43,637 bases of DNA from Desulfovibrionaceae bacterium (GTDB lineage: Bacteria; Desulfobacterota; Desulfovibrionia; Desulfovibrionales; Desulfovibrionaceae), in NCBI GenBank assembly GCA_015709205.1, contig JACCQO010000028.1, forward strand, positions 1 through 43,637, read 5' to 3'. The position numbers were made by a program, and so were the translations under genes. A model generated the notes under the pieces. It had not been told where the DNA came from. It searched no databases and was given only the letters and a program-made list of their open reading frames with translations. Below, one piece after another: positions 1 through 8,333 of this stretch. The first letter of the stretch is position 1. Every line of letters begins with the position of its first letter.

Positions 1-27
1 CCCTCCCCGCCTCCCCCCGGCTCTTCG
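1..27. repeat. Left copy of a 27-bp inverted repeat
   Basis: Pyrimidine-rich sequence whose reverse complement occurs exactly at 43584-43610, just after topA. The match starts at the first base of the window, so the element may continue outside. It looks like one end of a dispersed intergenic repeat. Confidence 0.75.
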
Positions 28-44
28 CTCCCTCCCCATCCCTT

Positions 45-71
45 CCCCGCCAAAAAAAAGTTTTGGCGGGG
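45..71. other. Intergenic hairpin
   Basis: An 11-bp perfect inverted repeat, CCCCGCCAAAA (45-55) and TTTTGGCGGGG (61-71), with a 5-base loop. The A-rich arm could make it work as a terminator on either strand, but there is no clean T-run after the stem. It may belong to the repeat that begins at position 1. Confidence 0.55.
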
Positions 72-145
72 GCGACGGAATTGTCGGGCGTTGCAGGGTG
101 TGGATTGCTATCCTATGCAAATGGCTGGCCCTTGTGAATCGATTT

Positions 146-168
146 GAGACTTGTCTCTTTTTTGAGAC
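146..168 (+). promoter_or_regulatory. GAGAC inverted and direct repeats, possible operator
   Basis: A perfect 12-bp palindrome GAGACTTGTCTC lies at 146-157 and a third GAGAC at 164-168, after a T6 run. It sits just before the candidate -35 box of the TRAP operon, where a local regulator could bind. The regulator is not identified. Confidence 0.4.
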
Positions 169-173
169 GAACG

Positions 174-203
174 TTGACAATCCGGTGTCGGGCGGGCGAT
201 AGC
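174..203 (+). promoter_or_regulatory. Candidate promoter of the TRAP operon
   Basis: A perfect -35 box TTGACA (174-179) is followed after 18 bases by GATAGC (198-203), a weak -10. It would give a leader of about 45 bases before the dctP start at 256. Confidence 0.4.
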
Positions 204-255
204 AAAAACGTCAATCGCGTTGAATAGCGGATACTTGAACAAAAGGAGCAAAGAG

Positions 256-1284
256 GTGAACTATTGCATGCGGATGGCGGGCCTGGCGGCCCTGGCGGTC
301 TGCCTGGTGGCGGCGAGCGTGCTGCCGGCCCAGGCGCAGGCCAAGTACACGGCGCGCATCGGGCATCTGGAGTCGCCGCTGCAGCCCCGGCATCAGGGTC
401 TGCTGAAGGTGGCGGAGCTGGTCAAGGAGCGCACCAACGGCGAGGTGGAGTTCCAGATCTTTCCTTCCTCGCAGTTGGGCAACCAGCGGCAGATGAACGA
501 GGGCGTGCAGTTCGGCACCATCGAGGGCACGGTTTCCCCGGCGGCCTTCCTGGGCGGTTTTGATCCGGCCGTGTCGATCATGGACATTCCCTACGCGCTG
601 CCCGACGACCGGGCCAAGGCGCAGGAGCTGCGCCAGGGGGCGTTCGGCGAGGCGCTGCGCGCCACGTTCGATTCGCGCGGGCTGACGGCCGTGGCCCTGT
701 GGCCCAACGGGCGCAAGAACTTCACCTCCAACAAGCCGCTGAACGGCGTGGCCGACTTCAAGGGCCAGCGCTTCCGGGTCATGGATTCCAAGATCCTCAT
801 CGAGCAGTTCGCGGCCCTGGGCGCGTCGGCCGTGGCGCTGCCCTTCGGCGAACTGTACACCGCGCTGCAGAACGGCGTGGTCGAGGGCGAGGAAAACCCC
901 CTGGACACGATCCAGCGCATGAAATTCTACGAGGTGCAGAAGTATCTGGTGCTCTCCGAGCACGGCGCCATGGAGGACGTGGTGCTGTTCAACCCGGGCT
1001 GGTGGTCCGGCCTGCCCCAGCAGTACCGGGACGTGATCGTCAAGACGCTGCTGGAGGTCATGCCCGAGGTGGAGGCCAACAAGGAGGCCGCGCAGCAGGC
1101 GGCCCTGAAGGACATCGAGGCGCACGGCGTGCAGGTGCGCACGGCGGGCCCGGCGGAGCGCGCCGAGTACCGCAAGCTGATGTACCCCCTGTGCCGCGCG
1201 GCCTATCTGGAGCGCGCGGGCGAGGAGGGCCAAAAGCTGATCGACCTGTACGAGAAGGAATACGCCCGGATCATGGGCAAGTAG
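256..1284 (+). CDS. dctP: TRAP transporter substrate-binding protein DctP
   Basis: Periplasmic solute receptor of a TRAP transporter, 342 residues. I place the start at GTG 256 because AAAGGAG (242-248) lies seven bases before it; a TTG at 220 in the same frame lacks a ribosome site. The N-terminus is a clear Sec signal peptide: a short arginine-containing start, a hydrophobic Ala/Leu/Val core, then cleavage near AQAQA. The mature part has the family layout, with YTARIGHLE at the start and an ALQNGVVEGEENPLDT region. The latter matches the conserved DctP segment in which the loop after the carboxylate-binding arginine (FKGQRFRVMDS) precedes the hinge. dctQ and dctM follow directly. The substrate cannot be read from the sequence; an organic acid or ureido acid is likely given the neighbouring carbamoylase. 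Confidence 0.93.
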   Translation: MNYCMRMAGLAALAVCLVAASVLPAQAQAKYTARIGHLESPLQPRHQGLLKVAELVKERTNGEVEFQIFPSSQLGNQRQMNEGVQFGTIEGTVSPAAFLGGFDPAVSIMDIPYALPDDRAKAQELRQGAFGEALRATFDSRGLTAVALWPNGRKNFTSNKPLNGVADFKGQRFRVMDSKILIEQFAALGASAVALPFGELYTALQNGVVEGEENPLDTIQRMKFYEVQKYLVLSEHGAMEDVVLFNPGWWSGLPQQYRDVIVKTLLEVMPEVEANKEAAQQAALKDIEAHGVQVRTAGPAERAEYRKLMYPLCRAAYLERAGEEGQKLIDLYEKEYARIMGK

Positions 1285-1349
1285 CGGATTCGTGGCGGCG
1301 CGGGAGGCTCGCCTCCCGCGCCGCCTGTTTTTTTACGACCGGAGGCGGC

Positions 1350-1976
1350 ATGAAGGCGATGCTGGAACGATTGCTCGGGGCCATCCGCATGGTGGAGCGC
1401 ACGCTCCTGGTGGCGATATTTCTGCTCATGGTGGCCCTGTACGGGTTCAACGTGGGCGTGCGCGAGCTGTTCCCGGCCTGGGCGAGCACCTTTGCGTGGA
1501 TCGACGAGGCCACGCGGTTGCTGATGGTCTGGTCCGTGTTTCTGGCCCTGGGGCTGGCCCTGGAGCGGGGGAGGCAGGTGGCCGTGACCACGCTCTTCGA
1601 CGCCCTGCCGCGCACGCCGAGGAACGTGGTGCGCGCGGCCATCAACCTGGTGGGGCTGCTGTTCAGCGCCTACATGGTCGTGCTGGGCGTGGAGATCAGC
1701 CGGTTCGTGCTGCGCACGGGCCAGGTCAGCCCGACGCTGAACCTGCCCATGTACTGGATCTACATCGCGCCGACCACGGGCTTTGCCCTCATGGGGCTGC
1801 GCTATCTGCTGGAACTGGTCGGCTTCCAGAACCGGCACTGGTGCCCGGACGCCATGGCCGTGTGCGCGTCCGACCCGGAAAGCGGCGGCGGTGGGGACAA
1901 AGGGGGCGGCGATGGGGACAACGGCGGCGGCGCCGCCGCAACCGCAACCCGCGCGGGCGCGCCGCAGGAGGGCTGA
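1350..1976 (+). CDS. dctQ: TRAP transporter small membrane subunit DctQ
   Basis: Small integral-membrane subunit that joins the receptor to the large permease, 208 residues. ATG 1350 follows GGAGG at 1341-1345. Four hydrophobic segments are visible, around residues 15-37, 45-70, 88-110 and 130-150. They include the family-typical WIDEATRLLMVWSVFLALGLAL stretch in the second helix region. The last 35 residues are a Gly/Asp/Ala-rich tail after CASDPESGGGG, encoded by GGCGGC-like repeats. This tail is not part of the usual fold and looks like low-complexity expansion. The ribosome site of dctM (AGGAGG, 1967-1972) lies inside the end of this gene, so the two are translationally coupled. Confidence 0.9.
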   Translation: MKAMLERLLGAIRMVERTLLVAIFLLMVALYGFNVGVRELFPAWASTFAWIDEATRLLMVWSVFLALGLALERGRQVAVTTLFDALPRTPRNVVRAAINLVGLLFSAYMVVLGVEISRFVLRTGQVSPTLNLPMYWIYIAPTTGFALMGLRYLLELVGFQNRHWCPDAMAVCASDPESGGGGDKGGGDGDNGGGAAATATRAGAPQEG

Positions 1977-1978
1977 CC

Positions 1979-3253
1979 ATGGTTCTGCTCATCGTCCTGG
2001 TGGCTGCGCTGCTGCTGGCCTTCGGCTTCGAAATGTTCCTGGTCCTGGGCGTGCCCGCGGTGCTCACGCGCGACCTGCTCTTTGCGCGCATGCCCGACAT
2101 CGTGCTCGTGCAGAAGCTCATCGCCGGGGTCAACCACTCCACGCTGTTGGCCATTCCCTTCTTCATTTTTGCGGCGGAACTGATGGCCTCGGGCCAGATC
2201 GCCTCGCGGCTGACGGATCTGATCAAGTCGCTGTGCGGCGGACTGCGCGGCGGCGTGGGGCACACGACCATCGGCGGGTGCATGGCCTTCGGGTCGGTGT
2301 CCGGCTCGGCCCCGGCCACGGTGGCGGCCCTGGGCAAGCTGATGTACCCGGAGCTGCGCGCGGCCGGGTATTCGGAAAAGTTCACCCTGGGGTTGATCAT
2401 CTCCAGCGCCGAGACCGCGCTGCTGATCCCGCCCTCCATCACCCTGATCATCTACGGTTGGATGACGGGCACGTCCGTGGGCGGGCTGTTCATCGGCGGG
2501 CTGGCCGTGGGCGCGACCATGGGGCTGGCCTTCGCCGGCTTGGTGGCGTGGGAGAGCGTGCGCAAGGGCGTGGGCCGCGCGCCGCGCGCGTCCACGGTGC
2601 TCGCGGCCCTGCGCAACGCCCTGTGGGCCCTGGGGCTGCCGGTGATCATCCTCGGCGGCATCTATTCCGGGTTCTTTACGCCCACCGAGGCCGCGGCCGT
2701 GTCCGTGCTCTACGCCATCGCGGTGGAGGCCTTCGTGCACCGCTCCCTGGGCTGGAAGCGCCTGTTCCAGGTCACCGAGCGCAGCGCCATCTCCACGGCG
2801 ATCATCTTCATCCTCCTGGCCGTGGGCAGCGTGCTCGCGCACTTCATCACCCTGGCCCACGTGCCCCGGCTGATCACGGACTTCCTGACGCAAATCGACG
2901 CCGGGCCGGTGCTCTTCCTGGCCATCGTCAACGTGGCCTTCCTCATCGCCGGGATGTTCATCGACCCCAATTCCACGCAGCTCATCCTGGTGCCCACGCT
3001 CTTTCCCGTGGCCCAGGCCATGGGCATCGACGCCATCCACTTCGGGCTCGTCGTCTGCCTGAACATCTGCATCGGCATGATCACGCCGCCCTTCGGCCTG
3101 GACATCTTCGTGGCCTCGTCCACGCTGAACAAGCCGGTCATGGCCATCATCAAGGGCGTGTGGCCGTTCCTGTTCGTCAACCTCCTGGTGCTCGTGTTCG
3201 TGACCTACGTTCCGGACGTGGCCACGTTCCTGCCCAGGCTGCTGCTCAAATAG
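1979..3253 (+). CDS. dctM: TRAP transporter large permease DctM
   Basis: Large sodium-coupled permease subunit, 424 residues, the usual family length of about 425. ATG 1979 lies two bases after the dctQ stop, with AGGAGG at 1967-1972. Around twelve hydrophobic segments are visible. Family hallmarks include VNHSTLLAIPFFIFAAELM near residue 50, the FGSVSGSAPATVAALGKLM segment near residue 105, and TPTEAAAVSVLYA in the second half. The closing part has NICIGMITPPFGLDIFVAS, also strongly conserved. It acts with DctP and DctQ in the inner membrane to import the bound solute using a sodium gradient, as known for the family. Confidence 0.95.
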   Translation: MVLLIVLVAALLLAFGFEMFLVLGVPAVLTRDLLFARMPDIVLVQKLIAGVNHSTLLAIPFFIFAAELMASGQIASRLTDLIKSLCGGLRGGVGHTTIGGCMAFGSVSGSAPATVAALGKLMYPELRAAGYSEKFTLGLIISSAETALLIPPSITLIIYGWMTGTSVGGLFIGGLAVGATMGLAFAGLVAWESVRKGVGRAPRASTVLAALRNALWALGLPVIILGGIYSGFFTPTEAAAVSVLYAIAVEAFVHRSLGWKRLFQVTERSAISTAIIFILLAVGSVLAHFITLAHVPRLITDFLTQIDAGPVLFLAIVNVAFLIAGMFIDPNSTQLILVPTLFPVAQAMGIDAIHFGLVVCLNICIGMITPPFGLDIFVASSTLNKPVMAIIKGVWPFLFVNLLVLVFVTYVPDVATFLPRLLLK

Positions 3254-3262
3254 GGGGTCGGC

Positions 3263-4729
3263 ATGGTCGCCTTTGCCAAGTCGCCGGGCGCGGGGCCCGG
3301 CTCGCTGCCCCATTCCGGGCTCACGGACCCCGGGGCCCTGGAATTCGTGCGCGCCTTCCGGCCCGTGGCCGAGCGGCTTTTCGCCGACCTGGAGCGCGTG
3401 TCGCGGCCCGGGCGCGGCGGGGCGGCGGATGCGGAAGAAAAGGGCGGGAGCGGAGCGGAAGCGGCTGCGTCGCGGGACGCGGATGCCGAGACCGACGGTC
3501 CGGTCGCGGGCGCGAAAGCGCCGCGCGGCGTGACGCGGCCCGCCTACGGCGCGGTGGAGACGCGGGCCGTGGAGGTCTTTGCGGCCGCGGCGCGCGCCCA
3601 GGGGCTGGAGACCTTTTACGACCGCGCGGCCAACCTGGTTTTCCAGCTGCCCGGCATGCCGGACCCGAACGGCGGCGCAGCGGGCGGCGAACCGGCCGTG
3701 TACGTGGGCTCGCACCTGGACAGCGTGCCGCACGGCGGCAACTACGACGGCGCGGCCGGGTGCGTGGCCGCGCTGCTGTGCCTGGCGCGCCACGCGCGCG
3801 CCGGAACGCGGCCGCCCGTGCCCGTGCGCGGCATCGTGCTGCGCGGCGAGGAATCGGCCTGGTTCGGCGACTGCTACCTGGGCTCGCGCGCGCTCTTCGG
3901 CGATCTGGACGCGGCCGCGCTGGGCGCGGCGCAGCGCGACACGCGCCGCCCGCTGCGCGAGTACATGGCCGCGGCCGGGGCGGACATGGCGGCCATCGAG
4001 CGCGGCGAGACCCTGCTGGACCCGGCGCGCGTGGCCGCGTTCCTGGAGCTGCATATCGAGCAGGGCCCGGTGATGGTCGCGCGCAACCTGCCCGTGGCCG
4101 CGGTCACGGGCATCCGCGGCAACGTGCGCCATCGCCGCGTGCAGTGCGTGGGCGAGGCCGGGCACTCCGGCGCGGTGCCGCGCTGGCTGCGGCGCGACGC
4201 GGTCTTTGCCGTGTCGGACCTGATCGTGCGCCTGGACGACCACTGGACGACCATCGAGCAGCACGGCGGCGATCTGGTCATGACCGTGGGCATGCTCTCC
4301 ACGGACCCGGCGCACCACGCCATGACGCGCATTCCGGGCGAGGCGGCCTTCACCTTCGAGGCGCGCAGCCAGCACGCGGCCACGCTTTCGGCCGTGGAGG
4401 CCCTGCTGCACTCGGAGTGCGCCACCCTGGAGCAGGACCGGCGCGTGCGCTTCGTGTTCGACGCGCCGGTGCGCACCGCGCCCGCGCGCCTGGACCAGGG
4501 CGTGACGGACTCGCTTCTGCACGCCTGCGCCGAACTGGGGCTGCCCACCGAGGCCGTGCCCAGCGGCGCGGGCCATGACGCGGCCGTGTTCGCCAACCAG
4601 GGCATCCCCTCGGGCATGCTCTTCGTGCGCAACGAGCACGGCTCGCACAACCCGGACGAGGCCATGGACCTGGACGATTTTCTGGCGGGCGTTGCGGTGC
4701 TGGACCGCACCCTGTCCGAGGCGTCATAG
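3263..4729 (+). CDS. M20-family N-carbamoyl-amino-acid / allantoate-type amidohydrolase
   Basis: Zinc-dependent amidohydrolase of the hydantoinase/carbamoylase subgroup of M20, 488 residues. Motifs in order: GSHLDSVPHGGNYDGAAG (metal ligands His and Asp), EESAWFGDCYLGSRALFG (bridging Glu), ELHIEQGPV, GHSGAVPRWLRRDA in the dimerisation lid, and SGAGHDA with FVRNEHGSHNPDEA near the end. Family members hydrolyse the ureido group of N-carbamoyl amino acids, beta-ureido acids or allantoate, releasing CO2 and ammonia. A low-complexity insert of about 40 residues (roughly 45-87, rich in Ala, Gly, Asp and Glu) separates the N-terminal helix from the catalytic core and is unusual. The gene starts 10 bases after dctM with only a weak GGGGGT ribosome site. 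Its place in the TRAP operon suggests that it processes the imported compound. Exact substrate unknown. Confidence 0.87.
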   Translation: MVAFAKSPGAGPGSLPHSGLTDPGALEFVRAFRPVAERLFADLERVSRPGRGGAADAEEKGGSGAEAAASRDADAETDGPVAGAKAPRGVTRPAYGAVETRAVEVFAAAARAQGLETFYDRAANLVFQLPGMPDPNGGAAGGEPAVYVGSHLDSVPHGGNYDGAAGCVAALLCLARHARAGTRPPVPVRGIVLRGEESAWFGDCYLGSRALFGDLDAAALGAAQRDTRRPLREYMAAAGADMAAIERGETLLDPARVAAFLELHIEQGPVMVARNLPVAAVTGIRGNVRHRRVQCVGEAGHSGAVPRWLRRDAVFAVSDLIVRLDDHWTTIEQHGGDLVMTVGMLSTDPAHHAMTRIPGEAAFTFEARSQHAATLSAVEALLHSECATLEQDRRVRFVFDAPVRTAPARLDQGVTDSLLHACAELGLPTEAVPSGAGHDAAVFANQGIPSGMLFVRNEHGSHNPDEAMDLDDFLAGVAVLDRTLSEAS

Positions 4730-4793
4730 AAGTACGGGCCCCGGTGTGCGGCGCACTTGACGCGCGGGCCTTTCGCGGGCATTGCGGTCGCGG

Positions 4794-4828
4794 CTGCGGT
4801 CGGGTTGCGGCCGCGGCCACGACCGCAG
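4794..4828 (+). other. Hairpin upstream of pyrC
   Basis: Arms CTGCGGTCG (4794-4802) and CGACCGCAG (4820-4828) form a 9-bp stem around a GC-rich loop that can itself fold further. It ends about 50 bases before the pyrC start. It could be a leader structure or attenuator, but there is no T-run. Confidence 0.4.
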
Positions 4829-4879
4829 CGCGGGACGTGGAAGCATTGAGAAGTCGAGACGAGGAGCAAGGGAGCGACG

Positions 4880-5968
4880 ATGCCCGAAACGACCCTGACC
4901 ATCCGGCGGCCGGACGATTTTCACGTCCACCTGCGCGACGGCGCGCTGCTGGCCGCGTGCGCGCCGTTTTCCGCGCGCACCTTCGGCCGGGTGCTGGCCA
5001 TGCCCAACCTCCAGCCGCCCGTGACGACCACGGCCGCGGCGCGCGCCTACCGCGAGCGGATTCTGGCCGCCATGGCAGGGGGCATCAGCGCGGCGTCCCC
5101 CGAGGGGGGAGCGGCGACCCCCGCTCCGGGCTGCCTTCCGCTCCTGGCCTGCTACCTCACGGACGCCACCGACCCGGCCGACCTGGTCGCCGGGTTCCGC
5201 AAGGGCGTGTTCGCGGCGGCCAAGCTCTACCCGGCCGGGGCCACGACCAACGCGGCCTCGGGCGTAACGGACGTCGCCCGCATCCGGCCCGTGCTCGCGG
5301 CCATGCAGGAGGAGGGCATGGTCCTCTCGGTGCACGGCGAGGTGGCCGATGCGGACGTGGACCCCTTCGACCGCGAAGCCCTGTTCGTGGACCGCGTGCT
5401 CGCGCCCCTGCGGCGCGACTTTCCGGAGCTGCGGATCGTCCTGGAGCACCTGAGCACGGCCCGCGCCGCGGAGTGCGTCCTGGAGGGCGACGAATACCTG
5501 GCCGCGACCATCACCCCGCACCACCTCTGGATCACGCGCGCGGAGATTTTTCGCGGCGGACTCAGGCCCCACAACTACTGTTTGCCCCTGCCCAAGACCG
5601 CGGCGGACCGCGCCGCGGTGCGCCGCGCCGCGATTTCGGGGCATCCGCGCATCTTTCTGGGCACGGACAGCGCGCCGCACCTGCGCGCGGCCAAGGAGAC
5701 CGGCCGCGCGCCCGCGGGCGTGTTCAACGCGCCGCGCGCCCTGGCCTGGGTGGCCCAGGCCTTTGAGGAGGAGGGCGCCCTGGACCGGCTGGAGCCCTTT
5801 GCCGCGGAAAACGGCGCGCGCTTCTACGGCCTGGCCCCCAATGCCGGGGCCGTGACCCTGCGTCGCCTGGCCGCGCCCCGGCCGCCCCTGGGCGACGTGG
5901 CCACGGTCGAGGGGCCGGTGCGCTGCTTCGAGCCCGAAGGGCCCCTGTACTGGCGCGCCGAGTCCTGA
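4880..5968 (+). CDS. pyrC: Dihydroorotase, PyrC type
   Basis: Catalyses reversible cyclisation of N-carbamoyl-L-aspartate to dihydroorotate, the third step of pyrimidine synthesis. It is 362 residues, close to the roughly 345 of the E. coli-type enzyme. The binuclear zinc site is complete: DFHVHLRDG near the N-terminus, the carbamylated lysine in [29 protein letters not shown], and the catalytic Asp in LGTDSAPH. A short Gly/Ala/Pro insert ([18 protein letters not shown]) lies near residues 70-90. ATG 4880 has GGAG at 4871-4874. The gene is followed by pyrE after 265 bases, so pyrimidine genes cluster here, downstream of a carbamoylase-like amidohydrolase. Confidence 0.95.
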   Translation: MPETTLTIRRPDDFHVHLRDGALLAACAPFSARTFGRVLAMPNLQPPVTTTAAARAYRERILAAMAGGISAASPEGGAATPAPGCLPLLACYLTDATDPADLVAGFRKGVFAAAKLYPAGATTNAASGVTDVARIRPVLAAMQEEGMVLSVHGEVADADVDPFDREALFVDRVLAPLRRDFPELRIVLEHLSTARAAECVLEGDEYLAATITPHHLWITRAEIFRGGLRPHNYCLPLPKTAADRAAVRRAAISGHPRIFLGTDSAPHLRAAKETGRAPAGVFNAPRALAWVAQAFEEEGALDRLEPFAAENGARFYGLAPNAGAVTLRRLAAPRPPLGDVATVEGPVRCFEPEGPLYWRAES

Positions 5969-6233
5969 ACCGGGGCGCTCGGGATATCGGAGAGCCTGGT
6001 GGTCGAGCCGCGTCCGCGCGGCGCTGCCGCGCACGTTTTCGTCTTCTTTCCGCTTCGTCTGCGCCCCGGGCCCGGATCCGGCGCAAAGCCCCGGCCCACC
6101 GGCCTTGCGCGCCAACTGGACAGGATCGCCGGGGGGCCGTACTGTGCTTGCGCCCGGCCGGGTGCGGCGGGGTCGGCGCGCGCCGAGCGCGGGACGCACA
6201 CCAAATTTTCGTGGCCGCCCACAAGGAGGAACC

Positions 6234-6941
6234 ATGCTGCCGACGACCTTTCCCGACAAGAAACTGATGGCCGAACTCACGGCCCGAATGATGCTCGAGG
6301 TGGGCGCTGTGCATTTTCGCGCCGACGAGCCCTTCCGCTTCACCTCGGGCTGGGCCAGCCCGGTCTACATCGACTGCCGCAGGCTGATCTCCTTTCCGCG
6401 CGTGCGCAGCACGCTGATGGATTTCGGCGCGTCCGTGATCCTGCGCGAGGTGGGCTTCGAGGCCGTGGAGGCCGTGGCCGGCGGCGAGACCGCGGGCATC
6501 CCGTTCGCCGCGTGGCTGGCCGAGCGGCTCATGCTGCCCATGCAGTACGTGCGCAAAAAGCCCAAGGGCTTCGGCCGCGACGCGCAGATCGAGGGCACCT
6601 TCGAGGAGGGCGCCAAGATCCTGCTCGTGGAGGACCTGACCACGGACGGCCGCTCCAAGATCAAGTTCGCCGAGGCGTTGCGCCGCGCGGGCGCGCAGGT
6701 GGAGCACACCTTCGTGCTCTTTTTCTACGACATCTTTCCGCAGACCCGGCAGGTCCTGGGCGACATCGGCCTGAACCTGCTGCACCTGGCCACGTGGTGG
6801 GACGTGCTCGACGTGGCGCGGACCATGAAGTATTTCGACACCAAGACCGTGGACGAGGTGGAAAAGTTCCTGCACGGCCCCATCGAGTGGTCCGCGGCCC
6901 ACGGCGGCGCGTCTTCCTATCCGCCGGAACCCGCGTCGTAG
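6234..6941 (+). CDS. pyrE: Orotate phosphoribosyltransferase
   Basis: Transfers ribose phosphate from PRPP to orotate to give OMP, in pyrimidine synthesis; 235 residues. ATG 6234 follows AAGGAGGA (6223-6230), which decides the start over upstream codons. Recognisable parts are [21 protein letters not shown], the flexible-loop segment [17 protein letters not shown], and the PRPP-binding motif [14 protein letters not shown]. The last has an Asp-Gly-Arg where the common form reads VEDVITTGGS. The sequence resembles the longer subgroup of the enzyme known from alphaproteobacteria. A strong terminator (7025-7057) follows. Confidence 0.9.
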   Translation: MLPTTFPDKKLMAELTARMMLEVGAVHFRADEPFRFTSGWASPVYIDCRRLISFPRVRSTLMDFGASVILREVGFEAVEAVAGGETAGIPFAAWLAERLMLPMQYVRKKPKGFGRDAQIEGTFEEGAKILLVEDLTTDGRSKIKFAEALRRAGAQVEHTFVLFFYDIFPQTRQVLGDIGLNLLHLATWWDVLDVARTMKYFDTKTVDEVEKFLHGPIEWSAAHGGASSYPPEPAS

Positions 6942-7024
6942 GCCGCGATCCGCGTCCTGCTCCGCGCGCGTGCGCGCATTCGTCGCCGCACGGCCGCATG
7001 GATTTGTCGTCCGGCTGCACTTCC

Positions 7025-7057
7025 GCCCCGGGGCCGCTTTCGGCCTCGGGGCTTTTT
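7025..7057 (+). terminator. Intrinsic terminator after pyrE
   Basis: A 12-bp stem, GCCCCGGGGCCG pairing with CGGCCTCGGGGC (one G-U pair), with a 4-base loop and a run of five T. It ends the pyrimidine transcript about 85 bases after the pyrE stop. The remaining bases up to 7240 show no further gene. Confidence 0.85.
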
Positions 7058-7240
7058 GCGCCTGCGCGCGGCCTTTGTTCCCGCCGGGGGTTGCGCGCAA
7101 CGGCGCTTTGTAGCAGCGTGGCCGCTGTGGAATCCGCGCCGCGGACGCATTCGTACCGGAGCGCTCCAACGGCTTCCCCGAGCCCCCGGGAGCGTCCCTG
7201 AAGCACCAGAAGCACCCCAGAAGCACGAAGGAGGATGGAG

Positions 7241-8221
7241 ATGAGCAGACCCAAGGTCATCGTGACCCGGGCCGTGGCCGAAGAAGGCATCGACCTGTTG
7301 CGCGAGAAGTGCGAAGTGGCCGTCAACCCCGAAGACCGGGCCATGACCCGAGCCGAGCTGCTGGCCGCCGTGGCCGACGCCGATGGTGTGCTCGGGCTGG
7401 TTACCGACCGGGTGGACGCGGAGTTCTTCGACGCCGCGCCCCGGCTCAAGGGGTTCGCCAACTGCGCCGTGGGCTTCGACAACATCGACGTGCCCGAGGC
7501 CACGCGGCGCGGGATTCCGGTCTCCAACACCCCGGACGTGCTCTCCAACGCCACGGCCGAACTGGCCTGGGCCCTGCTCTTTGCCGTGGCCCGGCGCGTG
7601 GTGGAGTCCGACCGCGTGATGCGCTCGGGCAAGTGGCCGGGCTGGGGCCCGCGCCAGTTCCTGGGCGCGGACGTGACCGGCGCGACCCTGGGCATCGCCG
7701 GGGCCGGGCGCATCGGCACGGCCATGGCCCTGATGTCCAGGGGGTTCGGCATGAAGGTGCTCTACACCACGGGCTCGGGCCGGGCCAACCACGTGCTCGA
7801 CGAGGAGCTCGGCGCGCGTCACGTCTGCGTCAACGATCTGCTGCGCGAGTCCGACTACATCTCGGTGCACTGCCCGCTCACGGAGCAGACCCGCCACCTT
7901 TTCGACGACAAGGCCTTCGGGATGATGCGCCCCGGCGCCATCCTCATCAACACCTCGCGCGGGCCCGTGGTGGACGAGGCCGCCCTGGTGCGCGCCCTGC
8001 GCGCGGGCTCCATCGCGGGCGCGGGGCTGGACGTGTTCGAGAACGAGCCGCGCATGGCCGAGGGGCTGGCCGAGCTGGACAACGTGGTCGTGCTGCCGCA
8101 CGTGGGCTCGGCCACGGTCTCCACGCGCGCGGCCATGGCCACCCTGGCGGCGCGCAACCTGCTGGCCATGCTCGAGGGCGGCACCCCGCCCACCTGCCTG
8201 AACCCCGAGGTGCTCGGCTAG
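7241..8221 (+). CDS. D-2-hydroxyacid dehydrogenase (glycerate dehydrogenase / glyoxylate reductase type)
   Basis: NAD(P)-dependent oxidoreductase interconverting a 2-keto acid and a D-2-hydroxy acid, 326 residues, the normal family length. I prefer ATG 7241, because AAGGAGG (7228-7234) is six bases before it; the in-frame ATG at 7235 would touch the ribosome site. Features: N-terminal SRPKVIVTRAVAEEGIDLL, substrate-side NCAVGFDNIDVPEATRRGI, Rossmann motif GIAGAGRIGTAMA, then the catalytic residues Arg in NTSRGPVVDE, Glu in DVFENEP and His in LPHVGSAT. Glyoxylate, hydroxypyruvate and related acids are typical substrates, but the sequence does not settle which. It stands alone between two terminators. 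Confidence 0.9.
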   Translation: MSRPKVIVTRAVAEEGIDLLREKCEVAVNPEDRAMTRAELLAAVADADGVLGLVTDRVDAEFFDAAPRLKGFANCAVGFDNIDVPEATRRGIPVSNTPDVLSNATAELAWALLFAVARRVVESDRVMRSGKWPGWGPRQFLGADVTGATLGIAGAGRIGTAMALMSRGFGMKVLYTTGSGRANHVLDEELGARHVCVNDLLRESDYISVHCPLTEQTRHLFDDKAFGMMRPGAILINTSRGPVVDEAALVRALRAGSIAGAGLDVFENEPRMAEGLAELDNVVVLPHVGSATVSTRAAMATLAARNLLAMLEGGTPPTCLNPEVLG

Positions 8222-8257
8222 CGCGCCGCGCCGCCGTCCCGTATTCAAGACATGGCG

Positions 8258-8295
8258 AAAAAGCGCCGCCCCGTCGCTGTTGCGGCGGGGCGGCG
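8258..8295 (-). terminator. Intrinsic terminator of znuA
   Basis: On the minus strand a 10-bp stem (CGCCGCCCCG with CGGGGCGGCG, 8264-8273 and 8286-8295) is followed by five T at 8262-8258. It lies just after the znuA stop and may also help separate the convergent dehydrogenase transcript. Confidence 0.85.
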
Positions 8296-8333
8296 TCGTG
8301 GCGTCCGTTGTCCGGGCCCGGGCGAGCCGGGCG

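Noticed and set aside
1802-4648. Open frame of about 950 codons on the minus strand, opposite dctM and the amidohydrolase
   Set aside because: The translation is rich in His, Arg, Gly and Gln without domains, and the plus-strand genes are clearly real.
7056-7244. Small plus-strand open frame before the hydroxyacid dehydrogenase
   Set aside because: Begins in the terminator of pyrE, has no ribosome site and an Arg/Pro/Ala composition typical of non-coding GC-rich DNA.
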